Below, piece after piece: positions 53,960 to 64,000 of a stretch of 64,000 bases of DNA. Both the position numbers and the translations under genes were made by a program. Source of the DNA: Prosopocoilus inquinatus (lineage: Eukaryota > Arthropoda > Insecta > Coleoptera > Lucanidae). The stretch is from the NCBI GenBank assembly GCA_036172665.1, contig CM069876.1, forward strand, positions 7,192,001 through 7,256,000. The letters are read 5' to 3'. The number at the start of each line of letters is the position of its first letter. Positions within the stretch are counted from its first letter, which is position 1. Under the pieces are notes generated by a model. It was given only the letters and a program-made list of their open reading frames with translations, was not told the origin of the DNA and ran no database searches.

Positions 53960-55905
53960 TATTTTCGTTCTGTAATACATAAAAGTGTAGAACATGTCAA
54001 AAGTATAAATAATATATAACATTTAAGAAACAAAGTATGACAATTACAATTACAAAAAAAAAGCATCACAAAACAATAGCGGTTTTGAAAAAGTCATTCA
54101 GAGAATAAAACGCATGTCGATATAGATGTCGTTCAATTATTTTTCTAAATTGGTTGTAAGGTAAATCTCTAATTTCCCGAGGAATAAAGTTATATATTTT
54201 TATTAACTGAAATACAACATTTCTTTGTATTTTGGCAAGATGGGTTTGGGGTGCATTAAGGTAAGTATTTGCTACGCCGCGAGTATTATGGCAGTGATCC
54301 AATTTATATTTTTCCAGAAATAGTTCATAATATGTCTTTGCAAAAAGAGAACATTCGAGAATGTAGAGTCCGTGTAACGTATGTATTTTTCTAGTTTTGA
54401 AAGTATCACAACAAGATTGTCTTGCACTTAATTTAAAAATACTCCTAACACATCGTTTTCGTAATATAAAAATTCTCTCCTTTTCTGTTGTGTTCCCCCA
54501 GAATATTATTCCATATTTTAACCTGGAGTTAACGTACGCATGATAAGCACAGAGAGCAGCCGATTCATTCACAGATGTTGCTAACATACGCAATGCATAA
54601 TTTAATTAACTTATTTTTGAAGCTAAATAGTCTACATGTGGTTTCCAATTCAAGTTCGAGTCCAACTTCAACCCAAGGAATAGAACTTCGTCAGGTGTGG
54701 TAAGTATTTCGTTTTTATATAAGATTGCAATGCTTTTAATGCTTGTTGTTGAAAACTGTATGATGTTTGTTTTTTCTATATTTAATTTCAGGTTATTAGT
54801 GGTAAACCAGTCTTCCATTGCACCGAGTGAATTACTTATGTTTTGATGTAACGATGTTGTATTGGAGGATTTTATTACTACAGAAGTATCATCTGCAAAG
54901 AGAGCAGTGTAATTGCTTTGAATTTCTGGTAAATCATTTATATACACCAGGAAAAGTAACGGACCCAGTACAGAACCTTGTGGAACACCTTTGTTTATGT
55001 ATCCCCACGACGAGTGTAGTTGTTGGCCTTCACTGCTTACTGCGACGCACTGTCTTCTTTTTTGTAAGTATGATTTTAAAAGTTCTAAAATTGTTCCCCG
55101 AAATGCCATTCTTTCTAGTTTCAACAGTAGTATCTGGTGATCAACACTATCGAATGCTTTGGATAGATCCATGAACATTCCTACTACAAGATCTCCTTCA
55201 TTGATAGCCTCCAGTATTTGAGAAATGATTTGATACATTGTTGTTGCAGTTGAACGGCCCTTCTGATAACCACTTTGTTGACAAGTTAATATTTTGTGAG
55301 CAGATAGAAAACTTTCCATTCTAGTATGCATTATTTTCTCAAATATTTTTGACAAATTAGATAGTAGTGCTATTGGTCAATAATTAAAAATTTTTTGTCT
55401 ATCGCCTTTTTTGTAAATTGGTTTTATAATTGTTTCCTTTAATTTATTTGGAAAGACACCTCTCTCAAATGACATATTTATAATGTGTGCTAGAGGTTCA
55501 GCTATAAAAGTTGCAATTTGTTTTAATAGGGAAACAGGTATATCATCAGAACCAACCGAAGTTGTATTTTTCAAATTTTTTATAATATGAAATACTTCTG
55601 CAGCATTGGTTGGTTCAAAAAAACAGGAATGATTCTGTAATTTTATCAGCTTTTCGTCAATTTTCTTTCCACTGTTAATATTTTCACATATATTCAGTAA
55701 GTAATTATTTATATAGTCCAAAACATTGTTAACATCTTCTGTAGTACCATTTGTGTCAATCTCATTTTAGAATAGGCTGTTTTTGCTGAGTCTCGGTTTT
55801 TGTAATTTGGTGTATAATCTGCCAAGTGGCTTTCATTTTATTTTTTGAGTTAATAAGATATTCTAAGTTGTTGTTAATTGATGGACTTTTAGTGCCATTA
55901 AAGAA
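53918..55905 (-). pseudogene. LINE ORF2 copy, one frame with three stops
   Basis: The (TTA)n tail is at 53918-53959. One minus-strand frame from about 55790 to 54066 reads through the whole reverse transcriptase: FHIIKNLKNTTSVGSDDIPV, PIALLSNLSKIFEKIM, QQSGYQKGRSTATTMYQIIS, MDLSKAFDSVDHQILLLKLE, KGVPQGSVLGPLLFLVYIND and the catalytic box ALFADDTSVV (both Asp present). The thumb follows with LGLKLDSNLNWKPHVDYLAS, and the frame ends with FYSLNDFFKTAIVL. In-frame stops are a TAA near 55763, a TGA just after IFNY (55374-55376, where Arg CGA is expected, a likely CpG decay) and a TAA at 54606-54608. The endonuclease is missing by 5' truncation. This is a comparatively young dead copy. Confidence 0.88.
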
Positions 55906-55935
55906 TATCTCTCAACAGGTTATCGGTCCAGAATA
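55906..55935 (+). promoter_or_regulatory. Possible copia primer-binding site and LTR edge
   Basis: CTCTCAACAGGTTATCGGTCCAG resembles the LTR end plus primer-binding site of copia elements, which prime on an internal half of initiator tRNA-Met (GGTTATGGGCCCAG type), with mismatches. The rest of the LTR is replaced by the LINE to the left, and the gag relic starts about 110 bp to the right, as expected. Confidence 0.4.
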
Positions 55936-56035
55936 GTGCTTAAAAAGTGTTCAGAATAGTGAGTGCTCATAAAAAACTAGAACTATAAAAATTTTAAAAA
56001 TTGACTGACAGACTAAAAGTTTTTTTCGTGAAAAA

Positions 56036-56890
56036 TGGCTGCCAAAAATGAATTTATGGATCTCTTCCAAGTGGAAATTCTGTCGGGAAATAATAATTAC
56101 GCCAGGTGAAAATTCGACTTGTTTGTTCTGCTTAAAGCTACCTCTCTGCAAGATATGGTTTTGGGGAAAAAAAACATCACTGAAAACGATTCAGAAGAAA
56201 AGAGAAAAAATGCATACTGCAAGACGTCGTCAGAAATGTTTAAAAAACTTAGTTCTTTGTACGAGTCGGACGTCACTCAATAAAAAAACTCATCCTTAAG
56301 AAAAAAATATGAATTTGATTCATCTGAAGGATTGGCCGCGAATCTCAGTTAAATATAAAACATTGTATTTAGAGTTAACAACATCGAGAAGAAAATTGAT
56401 AACGAAATGATTATGTCAAAAATTTTGAAAGTTTTACCTGATAAATATGCACATTTCAGAAGTGCATGGGATTCTACTCCAGGTGAAGCGAAGACCGTAG
56501 AAAACTTAATGTCCAGACTATTTAATGAAGAAACACGAAGCAATTCTGACACGAATTCAACGACGTCTTCTACATTTAAAAGAAAAGAACAAAAAAATGA
56601 AATGTTTCAATGTAAATCTAATTGGAAGGCATGTAGAACAGCGATCACAAGAAGACCTACTAAACTTAAAAAGAACATTAAGATACGTAAATGGATCTAC
56701 AAATCTTGGTATTGCTTGCCTACGAAAAGGTGACAAAAATGAAAGTATTGTAGCTTATTGTGATGTCGACTGTGCTGGCGACACTGAAACTCGGAAGAGC
56801 ACAACCGGATTTGTCAAAATATATTATAATGGAGGACCAATCAGTTGGATTTCCAGGAAACAACCAATCCAAAAAATCAAAAGAAAATAT
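56036..56890 (+). pseudogene. Copia-type polyprotein relic: gag joined to RNase H by an internal deletion
   Basis: The gag part begins at ATG 56036 (MAAKNEFMDLFQVEILSGNN), has a stop after NNYAR, and continues with LLKATSLQDMVLG. After a broken stretch comes KILKVLPDKYAHFRSAWDST (56422-56480) and TVENLMSRLFNEETRSNSD, the standard copia gag middle. At about 56620 the sequence changes to the end of the RNase H (LKRTLRYVNGSTNLGIACLR, then YCDVDCAGDTETRKSTTGFV and GGPISWISRKQ; 56660-56870). Protease, integrase and reverse transcriptase are all missing, so a large deletion fused the two ends of the pol region. The shortened copy is non-functional. Confidence 0.82.
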
Positions 56891-57391
56891 TAAAAATTCC
56901 GAAGAAATAAAGGATGGATTTTAAGATCGACCCACGACCCAAATCTCCACTCGAGCTAGGAATTTCCGCGTATAACTACGCACTTTTCTTGCTACACTTC
57001 ATCCATGTCGTAAGTTTTCCAGGTAAGTAAAAAGAGTAGGTAGCAGTGGAGAAGTCGATGCGATAAAAAAGAAGCATAAGCTAGTGCTCTGAAGCAGTAG
57101 GTTGTATTCATCTAAATCGTAGGTTCTCACAGTGGGCGGTAGCATCCACCAGTAGGCGCAGAAGCGTTCTAAGGGGGCGGTAGCGAGTTCACGGGCAATC
57201 GGGGGGGCCTTCTTCCCGAATTAATATAAAATAAAATGGAAAATCAAATAGAACAAAAGTCGATTTAATGATAATGTTTTTCGATCATACACTTCACAAT
57301 AATTACATACGGACTACGTTTCATTAAAATAGGTATGGTTTTCTATTTTGTACTGTATTGTTTCCAAGATGAAATACGCCTTGGTCACTAT
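56891..57391. other. Non-coding stretch with a hAT-like end
   Basis: TAGGTTCTCACAGTGGGCGG (57119-57138), with the following GTAGCATCCACCAGTAGG, resembles the GGTTCTCAAACTGGG-type terminus of Charlie-like hAT elements. It is locally GC-rich up to about 57215. No partner end is seen. Confidence 0.45.
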
Positions 57392-57855
57392 CACGGGCGT
57401 AGCCAAGATCTTGTTTAGGAGAGGGCATGATTAGATCAAATCTTATCACAATAAAAAATGACAAAAATTGAGAATTTTAAGGAAATTCGAAAAAAAAACT
57501 GTAGGAGATCGAAAGAGATTATGATAAAAATTAAATATTTTGAAAATGGAGAAAGTATAAATCGTTAAGAATTGAAGCACAAATAAAAATAAAAACTCAA
57601 GGTCAACCTAAACAAACTGAACCTAAGTGAAGCCAACTCAAGGACACGATTTTACAATGGATAAAAACGTAAGAAATGATCAAAAATCGAAAATTAAAGG
57701 AGATTGGAACAAGAAATCTTAAAAATTATAAATAAGAAAAAATAAAAAAATTAAAATCAAACTTAAATATCTTTAAAAATAAAGAAAATATATTTAAAGG
57801 TCAACCGAATTAAATCGAAATTAAGTGAACCCAACCTAACTAAATCGAAACTAAC

Positions 57856-57987
57856 AGCGTTTCCCACTGGTCGCACTTTCTTGCACTCAGTGCGCACCGA
57901 GTGTACCTCCATCTCGGTTGAGCTTTACATAATAAAACGAGATAGAGATACACAACGTGCACAATGGTGCAGCTAGCGAGAAACGCT
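57856..57987. mobile_element. Small nested MITE
   Basis: Ends AGCGTTTCCCACTGG and, reverse-complemented, AGCGTTTCTCGCTAG enclose 132 bp with internal near-palindromes (TGCACTCAGTGCGCA). The open frame across it (57840-58031, minus) is incidental. Confidence 0.5.
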
Positions 57988-58648
57988 ATAAGCGATTCCG
58001 ACCTTGCTGAACTAAGCCCAAATGAACCCAACTTCCTTTTATCATAGAACCTGAAACATTAAAAACGTTGCAAGGTCAAACCAAATCAACTAAACTGAAC
58101 CTAAGTGAATCCAATTTTAAAAATTTTAAAGAAATTCGAAAAAACTAAAAAACTGAAATATAAAACCCTAGAAATTGTTTCAACCCAACCCAACTAATTG
58201 AAGCTGGCTGAAGAAAATAAAATAAAATATAAGAAATTATTAAAAATGAAACAAAAAAAAATATAAAAAATTTTGAAAAAATAAAAAAATTTAAAATACT
58301 AGAAGAAGAAGCCCAACTAATCTAATAACTTATTTAACTCTAGGAAAGAGATTTGAATGTAGGTGGAAGAATTTCTACAATTTCGTTTCTTGAAGACGTT
58401 GCCAGTGTAACACTTTTTGTATCTTGTTTAAATGTCTTCCACCTTTAAGAATTGTTTTCAGAAGAGCTGGTACAATAGCTTTTCTTTTGACCTTTGCTGT
58501 TGGATCGCATATCTTCTTTCGCCCATCTTTTCCCTCCTTGATTTATTCTTGCTTCCATTTCTTCTTCTAAGTTTTTAAAACAATTATATACGTTTGTTTT
58601 CTTTCTCTTATGGATTCTATTTATCTTAAATTTAAGGAGAAGAATATC

Positions 58649-58770
58649 GTAGTGCTGAATTAAATAAATTCATACAAAGAAGGAAACACTAACAAGACGA
58701 CAGAAAAATTCTATCGCCTTCGGGATTTGAACCCGCGTCTCTCGGATATCACGCGATACCCGATTCCTTG
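58649..58770 (-). mobile_element. tRNA-derived SINE copy
   Basis: Minus strand: a B box GGGTTCAAATCCCG (rc 58721-58734) is preceded by a tRNA-like stretch (GGTATCGCGTGATATCC) and followed by GATAGAATTTTTCTGTCG and the body ending TGAATTTATTTAATTC. The body matches the paired copies at 17935-18110. Confidence 0.6.
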
Positions 58771-59403
58771 TATTATTTTTTTTTATCTTGTTTTGTCTTT
58801 CTTTTCTTTTCACTTTCCTTTCCGTATCTTTTCCACCATCACCTCATTTTTCTCATTTTTTTTTCGATTGTATACATATGTTTCAGTTTTTCTTTGGTCT
58901 TCCAGTCAACAACTCAACTTATTTTTTATTTGGCAAAGTATCTACAGATAGATAATTGAAATAGTTTCTTGTCGCTCCGTGAGCTAGAGGTGGGAAACTG
59001 CCCCATTTTCCCACCTTAGCTACGCACATGGCCACTACTTTTTCAATGATTTAACTTGTATTACGTGTAATGTAATGTAATATTATGTATAAAGTATCAC
59101 TATGCATACACTTGCTAATTAATTGTTACAGTGGCGTGGGGAGGCGTCAAACAATTTTTTTGTCTTGCAAAGCTGGCGGCGCGACGATGCCAAAAATGAT
59201 CTAAATCGAAGCAACTTTTCCTGCTACATTTTCTTTCAAAGCATTTACTTCTATTTTTTACTTTAAGCTTTAAGCGATTGCTTCACTTTTATTCATCAGA
59301 CCCAATTAGTCAACGTTACACAACTTTCTACATCGCACTCAAACGCATTTATTATTACAGTAATTTAAACATTACCTTTCAGAGTTGATTCTCGAAAGTG
59401 TAA

Positions 59404-60194
59404 AGCCACGTACAGACTTGCAACTGTGCCAAGTAATGAGCGAACCGCGGTCTTAAAAGACGTTCGTGGCACAGTATACACATCAATCAGTAGGGACAGC
59501 TTGGGCTTTTCGCTCTTACCGTTTCTGAGAGCGCATGTGCGAAATGAGCGGGCATTCATCAAGCGGCCGAGCGTGGCGCAACGGTCAATAGTTGATGGCC
59601 TCGTTCAGGTAACCACAGGAGCTGAGTTACTAATTCAACATAGCTATTGAACAGGCATGCTTTTGGAGAGCCAAGCTTCAGCAGCTAGTATTCTCACACT
59701 AACCCTTTAAGAACACGAGTTGTTAACTTTCAATATGCTGAGTCTGCATCAGGGTCTGCATTCAGGCACGGGTGATCACCTGAACATGGCCAAAAAACGG
59801 ACGTTCCGCCAGAATTCCGGCACACATTCAATATGGCCCTCAATTACCGATCAGCTGTTTTGGTGGATAAGTAACCATTAGATTATCTTATTGTATTTTA
59901 TCATGTTTCGACTATTTTGAGCTCACTTGTAATTTTTCTAATAAAACAAGCTTTTGTTTTTTTAAAATAAGAAATATATCTTACGAAATAAATAAGTTTT
60001 ACAAGTAGCGACATCTGGTAGCATTAGAATGACTGCCCGCCTACTTGAGTTCGGAAAATTGTAGTATGAACTTCAAAGATGCCGACAGAAGCTGTCCCTA
60101 CTGATTGATGTCTATACTGTGTTCGCGGTAACACTCGCGACGCGGTTAGTTACGCGGTTCGTTACTTGGCGCAGTTACAAGTCTGTACGTGGCT
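59404..60194. mobile_element. 791-bp MITE with TAA target duplication
   Basis: TAA is present on both sides (59401-59403, 60195-60197). Inverted termini of about 95-110 bp begin AGCCACGTACAGACTTG on both ends and include ATCAATCAGTAGGGACAGCT. A 3-bp TWA duplication fits PIF/Harbinger-type elements; piggyBac (TTAA) is less likely because only three bases match on both sides. No transposase. The open frames at 59365-59562 and 59426-59650 lie in the terminal repeat. Confidence 0.75.
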
Positions 60195-62180
60195 TAAGAA
60201 TATAATAACTTTTTTTTTAATGTAATTTCATGAAAACGTTTTAATTAATGGATTCCACTGACCGTGCTCTTTACTTACCAAAAAAAAAAAATTGCAACTC
60301 ATTAATTTTATGCATGTGTAAGCATTGGTAGATATGTTTTTCAGTTTCAACTGAAGTTATTTATATCTCACTATTAATATTCATGAATCACGATTTAGCG
60401 TTTTTTTAAATTTACATCACGATCAGAGATTTTATGATGTTTTATATTTGTATAATTGAATAAAAAAGTTAGTTTACGGTATGAAATAATGTAGTCTGCG
60501 GCCTTGAAAATTAATAATTAGTTATTATTACGCTTTAGTCAAGTCCGTGCTCCCGATACGTAATCAACAAGAGGAAAGACTTAAATTTATCTGAAGACCA
60601 CCCATACATTAAATTAACCGATACAAGTGAACACATGCCTCTAGCACAAACAATAATAACTCACGCAGAAAAAAGGCGTAACGTGCTCGCACGTACTTCT
60701 ACAATCGTTATTGTTGAAAAATGGAATAAAACGGACGACTTGCGCTGGCTCAATTAATTTAAATAAATTAACATTTAGATTAAGCAGGAGATTTACGTAC
60801 GCGATAGTTCCGCGCGAACCGTCACTTACAATTTAGTGCAATTGTGCACCGTTCAATTGTAAAAAAGTCTCACACAAAAGAGGTACTTTCCGTTAGAACA
60901 TTATAATTAAACCTGGAATTTATGTGTTAAACAAACAGTATAACCTGAGCAAGCCGGATTTTACTCACAACAATAGAAAGAAGTAATTATTTCAGAGCCT
61001 TTGTGTGTTAAAAGTATCAGTATTTTTCTTAACAATCTACATAATACTTGGCAAAAAAATTTGGTTCACAAACTCAAAAGAAAACTATTAGAGTCATTAA
61101 AAGCAGTGTCCGTAATATAAAATTAATAACAGGTATTTCAATAGAACGAAATAAACAACAATATAAAATAGATTGCTAAATGTTAGTGGAAGGTAAAAAA
61201 GTGATGCCAAATTAAACGACCGACGATGATTGGGCTAATCTCAAACAGATTTATCGTTACAAATAAAAAGATCATGAATATCACGCGGTAATTTTTTCCG
61301 GCCGATATTCAAGCGTCTCGTCTGAACAAAAGAAATTTCGACATAAAAATCTGATTGTGAATTAGGTGAGGTCCTCTTTTATTTCTTAAATTTAATTAAG
61401 AAAAATGCCAGGTGTTCATGTTTATGACTATGAGTACAAGGCCAGCAATTACTTATTTATTACCTTGGTCATTTACTCACAAATTTATCGAATTTTTTCT
61501 GAAATATTCAATCATCAACTAAAAATTCATTCATTATACTAAATATGGAAAAAAATATGCACCTGGAGAAAAAGTAAAATTATTTCCAAGACAAGGGCAT
61601 TTTTTAAATTCCTCTGCTCATTCCCCTGGGTTTACGCATTTTCACGTGGAATAAATCTAAATCTAAGCCGGGGGGGCTTGAAATTTTAATCAAGGAAACT
61701 GTCATCACCAGCTACTTTGTATGATAACGAAGTGAATCTCACTTACATCCGCACCATTTATTTAAGCTAACATGATTTACGGCCTACGCGTTATCGCAAA
61801 TTTAAACACATAGGTGAGTTTAAGGGGGGGAGGCAAAAATATGCGCGGTATTCATTCCGGTAACCAACCCCAAATGCTACTACCTAAAATGACAATGAGA
61901 AATCGTGTAATGTAAGACAAAAAAGAGTCAATTTCAGTTTAATAAAAACCGAAAATTTTCACCTTGAATCGAATGTAAAGTTACTCCCATTATGTGTTTT
62001 ACGTGTAGTAAAAAAATCAGTAATGAATGACTTTTGTTTTACTTACTCATGGTCAGGTGAAACTGTTGACTTACCTGCAAAAAAAAAATATTATTACTAA
62101 TAAATAAATATATAATATGTCACACAAATAAGTACAATTTTAACTGACAATAAAACTCGTCAAGAGTAACAGCTTTTCTA
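60195..62180. other. Long non-coding stretch
   Basis: No gene, RNA gene or repeat structure could be supported. AT-rich, with a short G run at about 61825-61832. Confidence 0.4.
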
Positions 62181-62560
62181 AATTTTTTTTTTGTGAACCT
62201 AGTTACCGGGTTGAAATTATTTAAAAATTGGCTAAAAGTATCACTGTCCGCCACTGGAGATTATACAACATTACTGTGCTGTAACTGTTGCCTAGTAACG
62301 AATCGTGAACAAACCTTACACAATGTCAAAAGTCTGTCGTATAATATTAATGGATCCGGGTCGACATTTAACACTATCCAAAACAGACTCCTCAATGTCT
62401 GCAACTGTCATTGTCGAACACTGCAGCCTTAAAGGATCCATGTTCTCGGAGTTGCTGCGCCACTCTGACAAATGTACGAACATTCGGAATGCGACGATTC
62501 AAGAACCGTTCCAGGTAAATGCATTACCCTGGCTTTTACCATAAATTAATACAATAGCAA
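62181..62560 (+). other. Weak host-exon candidate
   Basis: Two overlapping open frames (62193-62432, 62305-62544) lie in a block less AT-rich than its surroundings. The second begins MSKVCRIILMDPGRHL and runs to CCGTTCCAG followed by GTAAAT (about 62517), a plausible splice donor. I recognise no domain, and the window offers no matching neighbouring exon. It could equally be part of an unknown repeat. Confidence 0.25.
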
Positions 62561-64000
62561 TGCATTTATAGGCAAATTTGACAAACGACCATTTCTAAGT
62601 AACTTAAGAAAATTCTTAAGAACCTGTGATTAGATCAGTACTAGACGACTCGTTAATTTATGGGAGGGAAAATTAAAAAAAAATTTACGATTTGGAAAAA
62701 ATGATTTCTAAAATAGTTTCAAAAACAGAATAGTCTGAGATAAGTAAAAAAGAAAGGAAAGTGAAAAAAGAAAGAAAAAACCAAGAGGATTAATTTTTGG
62801 AGGAAATGCTAAAAGAACTACATTTTAAGAGCATGAATTCTGTTAATCCAAGCCGTAAATTTGTAATTTGCCAAGATTTCAAAACAACTGAAATACTTTG
62901 AGAACGTTCAAAGGACGATGTTCTGAAAAGAACTTTGTACTCTTTATATCTCGGAACACTTAAAACTGCAGAAAATAAGAAACTTCAAGAACAATGTACT
63001 CGAAACGTAACGACTTAAAAAAAAATAACTGTGCTGGGAAACGCCAGAAAAATCCAAAAAATTGTGCTACAAAAAACAATTTCAAATGAATAAAATCGAA
63101 CGAACACAAATGATTAAGAGGTGTTTCAAAGAAATTTCAAACACATGTTGTAGCGCCATCTGTTAATCCGCAGCAGCAATTAACTCGTATCTTCTAATTA
63201 CGACAGTTTTAAAACAGCTGAAAACAAATTTGTTTCAGAACGTTCAAGAACAATGTTCTTAAAACAATTTTGAATTAAAAAAAAAAAAAACATTTGTGGC
63301 GCCGTCTATAGCCATGAATCGTGTCGTAATTTTGTCGTCTTTCTTTGGAGGAGGGGAGCAATTTCAAGGCCACTGAAAATAGCTAAAGAAAAAATTAAAA
63401 ATAATGTCTCCAAAAAAGAAAAAAACAGTTTCGATTAAACAAAGTTGAACAGAAATGATAAAAAATGGTTTTTCAAAGTATTTTTAAACATAAACAGCGT
63501 TAATCTACAGCCGCAATTACTTTTGTTACCCTAAAATTCTGGAAGACAGTTTCAAAAAGCTTTCAAAACAAATTACTATCAAGAATATAGAAGAGATTCA
63601 AAGCGCAAAAAAAAATAATAAAAAAATTGCGGACCCATCTATTAGTATAAGTCGTAACTTTGTTTTGTTTATTTGTGGGGAAGCTGGGAAACGCCAGAAA
63701 AAATTCATAAAATTGGGCTACAAAAAACAGTTTCGAATAAATAAAATCGAACCAACACAAATTAATAGGTAAGAGACCTTTCAAAGAAATTTCAAACACT
63801 CAGACAACGATTTGGAAATCGATTTCTGGCTTTCCACCTAAAAACCAGGGCGTTACTAACAAAGAAATCGAAATTCAACATTGTACAGACTGCTAAAAGA
63901 TAAAAAGGTTAATTGGTTTTCTAAGATTAATTATTATAGCATGGGAATAACACTCTGTCTTCTCTCAAACTGTCATCTTTTTCCGCACCATTATTTGCAC
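62561..64000. repeat. Diverged tandem repeat, ~320-bp period, and flanking non-coding sequence
   Basis: From about 62860 to 63810, blocks recur: GCTGGGAAACGCCAGAAAAA at 63036 and 63683; TTTCAAAGAAATTTCAAACA at 63123 and 63779; a GCGCCATCTGTTAAT-like box at about 63152, 63300 and 63630; and CAGAACGTTCAAGAACAATG-like sequence at 62900 and 63237. The spacing suggests about three aged units. The open frame at 63563-63799 (minus) is a by-product. The last 190 bp show nothing. Confidence 0.5.

Larger units (their letters stand above)
57392..59030 (-). mobile_element. Non-autonomous hAT-like element, copy 2
   Basis: Termini CACGGGCGTAGCCAAGATCT and, reverse-complemented, CATGTGCGTAGCTAAGGTGG match those of copy 1 (27988-29557) in inverse orientation. 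The flanking 8 bp are GTCACTAT (57384-57391) and GCCACTAC (59031-59038), six of eight identical, as expected for an aged hAT duplication. The interior has AGGTCAACCTAAACAAACTG-like repeats (about 57600, 57800 and 58070) and a pyrimidine-rich tract (58440-58960) mirroring the purine tract of copy 1. A SINE (58649-58770) and a small MITE (57856-57987) lie within. No transposase. Confidence 0.72.

Noticed and set aside
54818..55174. Plus-strand open frame of 118 codons
   Set aside because: Antisense shadow of the LINE reverse transcriptase at 53918-55905.
58727..58959. Phe-rich plus-strand frames resembling transmembrane segments
   Set aside because: They translate a pyrimidine-rich tract of the sister element; there is no gene context.
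62860..63810. CRISPR-like array
   Set aside because: Units are long (~320 bp), diverged and without regular short repeats and spacers, and the genome is eukaryotic.

Overview
This is a gene-poor, AT-rich stretch of a eukaryotic nuclear genome, most likely an insect. Spliceosomal introns, tRNA-derived SINEs, LINEs with (TAA)n tails, hAT and Tc1/mariner-type DNA transposons, a Penelope-like element and a copia relic all point that way. No host protein-coding gene could be supported. The window is best read as layered generations of mobile elements.

Layout. 0-5 kb: a decayed LINE endonuclease fragment, a mariner-type transposase scrap, a possible solo LTR, and a broken protein relic of unknown origin (3.36-4.0 kb, minus strand). 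4-9 kb: a foldback element, a hAT-like MITE sitting exactly inside a DUF4817-type transposase relic, a tRNA-like SINE head and a 5'-truncated LINE. 9.6-11 kb: a DUF4817 mariner-like transposase that has lost its middle catalytic region, with related SINE sequence on both sides. 12.5-25.4 kb: mainly inverted-repeat elements. Among them are three complete-looking hammerhead ribozyme folds (12.56-12.61, 21.63-21.72, 21.94-22.03 kb) and a 1.5 kb foldback element with TA target duplications. 26.5-31.5 kb: LINE 3' ends and a 1.57 kb non-autonomous hAT-like element whose inverted sister copy lies at 57.4-59.0 kb. 30.4-34.9 kb: a LINE on the minus strand split by an apparently intact 2,182-bp hAT transposon with 8-bp target duplications and a two-exon, ~494-residue transposase. 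35-43 kb: a LINE nested in the ORF1 of another LINE, and a diverged ~0.9 kb duplication whose second copy carries a 1,530-bp Penelope-like element. That element has a 15-bp target duplication, inverted pseudo-LTRs and an intact GIY-YIG endonuclease ORF. 44.7-47.2 kb: a mariner relic followed by a LINE. 49.2-51.9 kb: a 2.7 kb inverted repeat with ~0.85-1 kb arms. 51.9-60.2 kb: a TA-flanked MITE, a LINE with only three in-frame stops, an internally deleted copia relic and a TAA-flanked MITE. 62.8-63.8 kb: a diverged tandem repeat.

How the parts relate. Nesting gives a relative chronology: DUF4817 transposase before hAT MITE; minus-strand LINE before hAT; ORF1 LINE before the plus-strand LINE; 0.9 kb duplication before the Penelope-like element. 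The hAT and the Penelope-like element look youngest and are the best candidates for recent activity. The hammerhead ribozymes, with palindromic stem III and terminal inverted copies, fit the self-cleaving pseudo-LTRs of Penelope-like elements or retrozymes.
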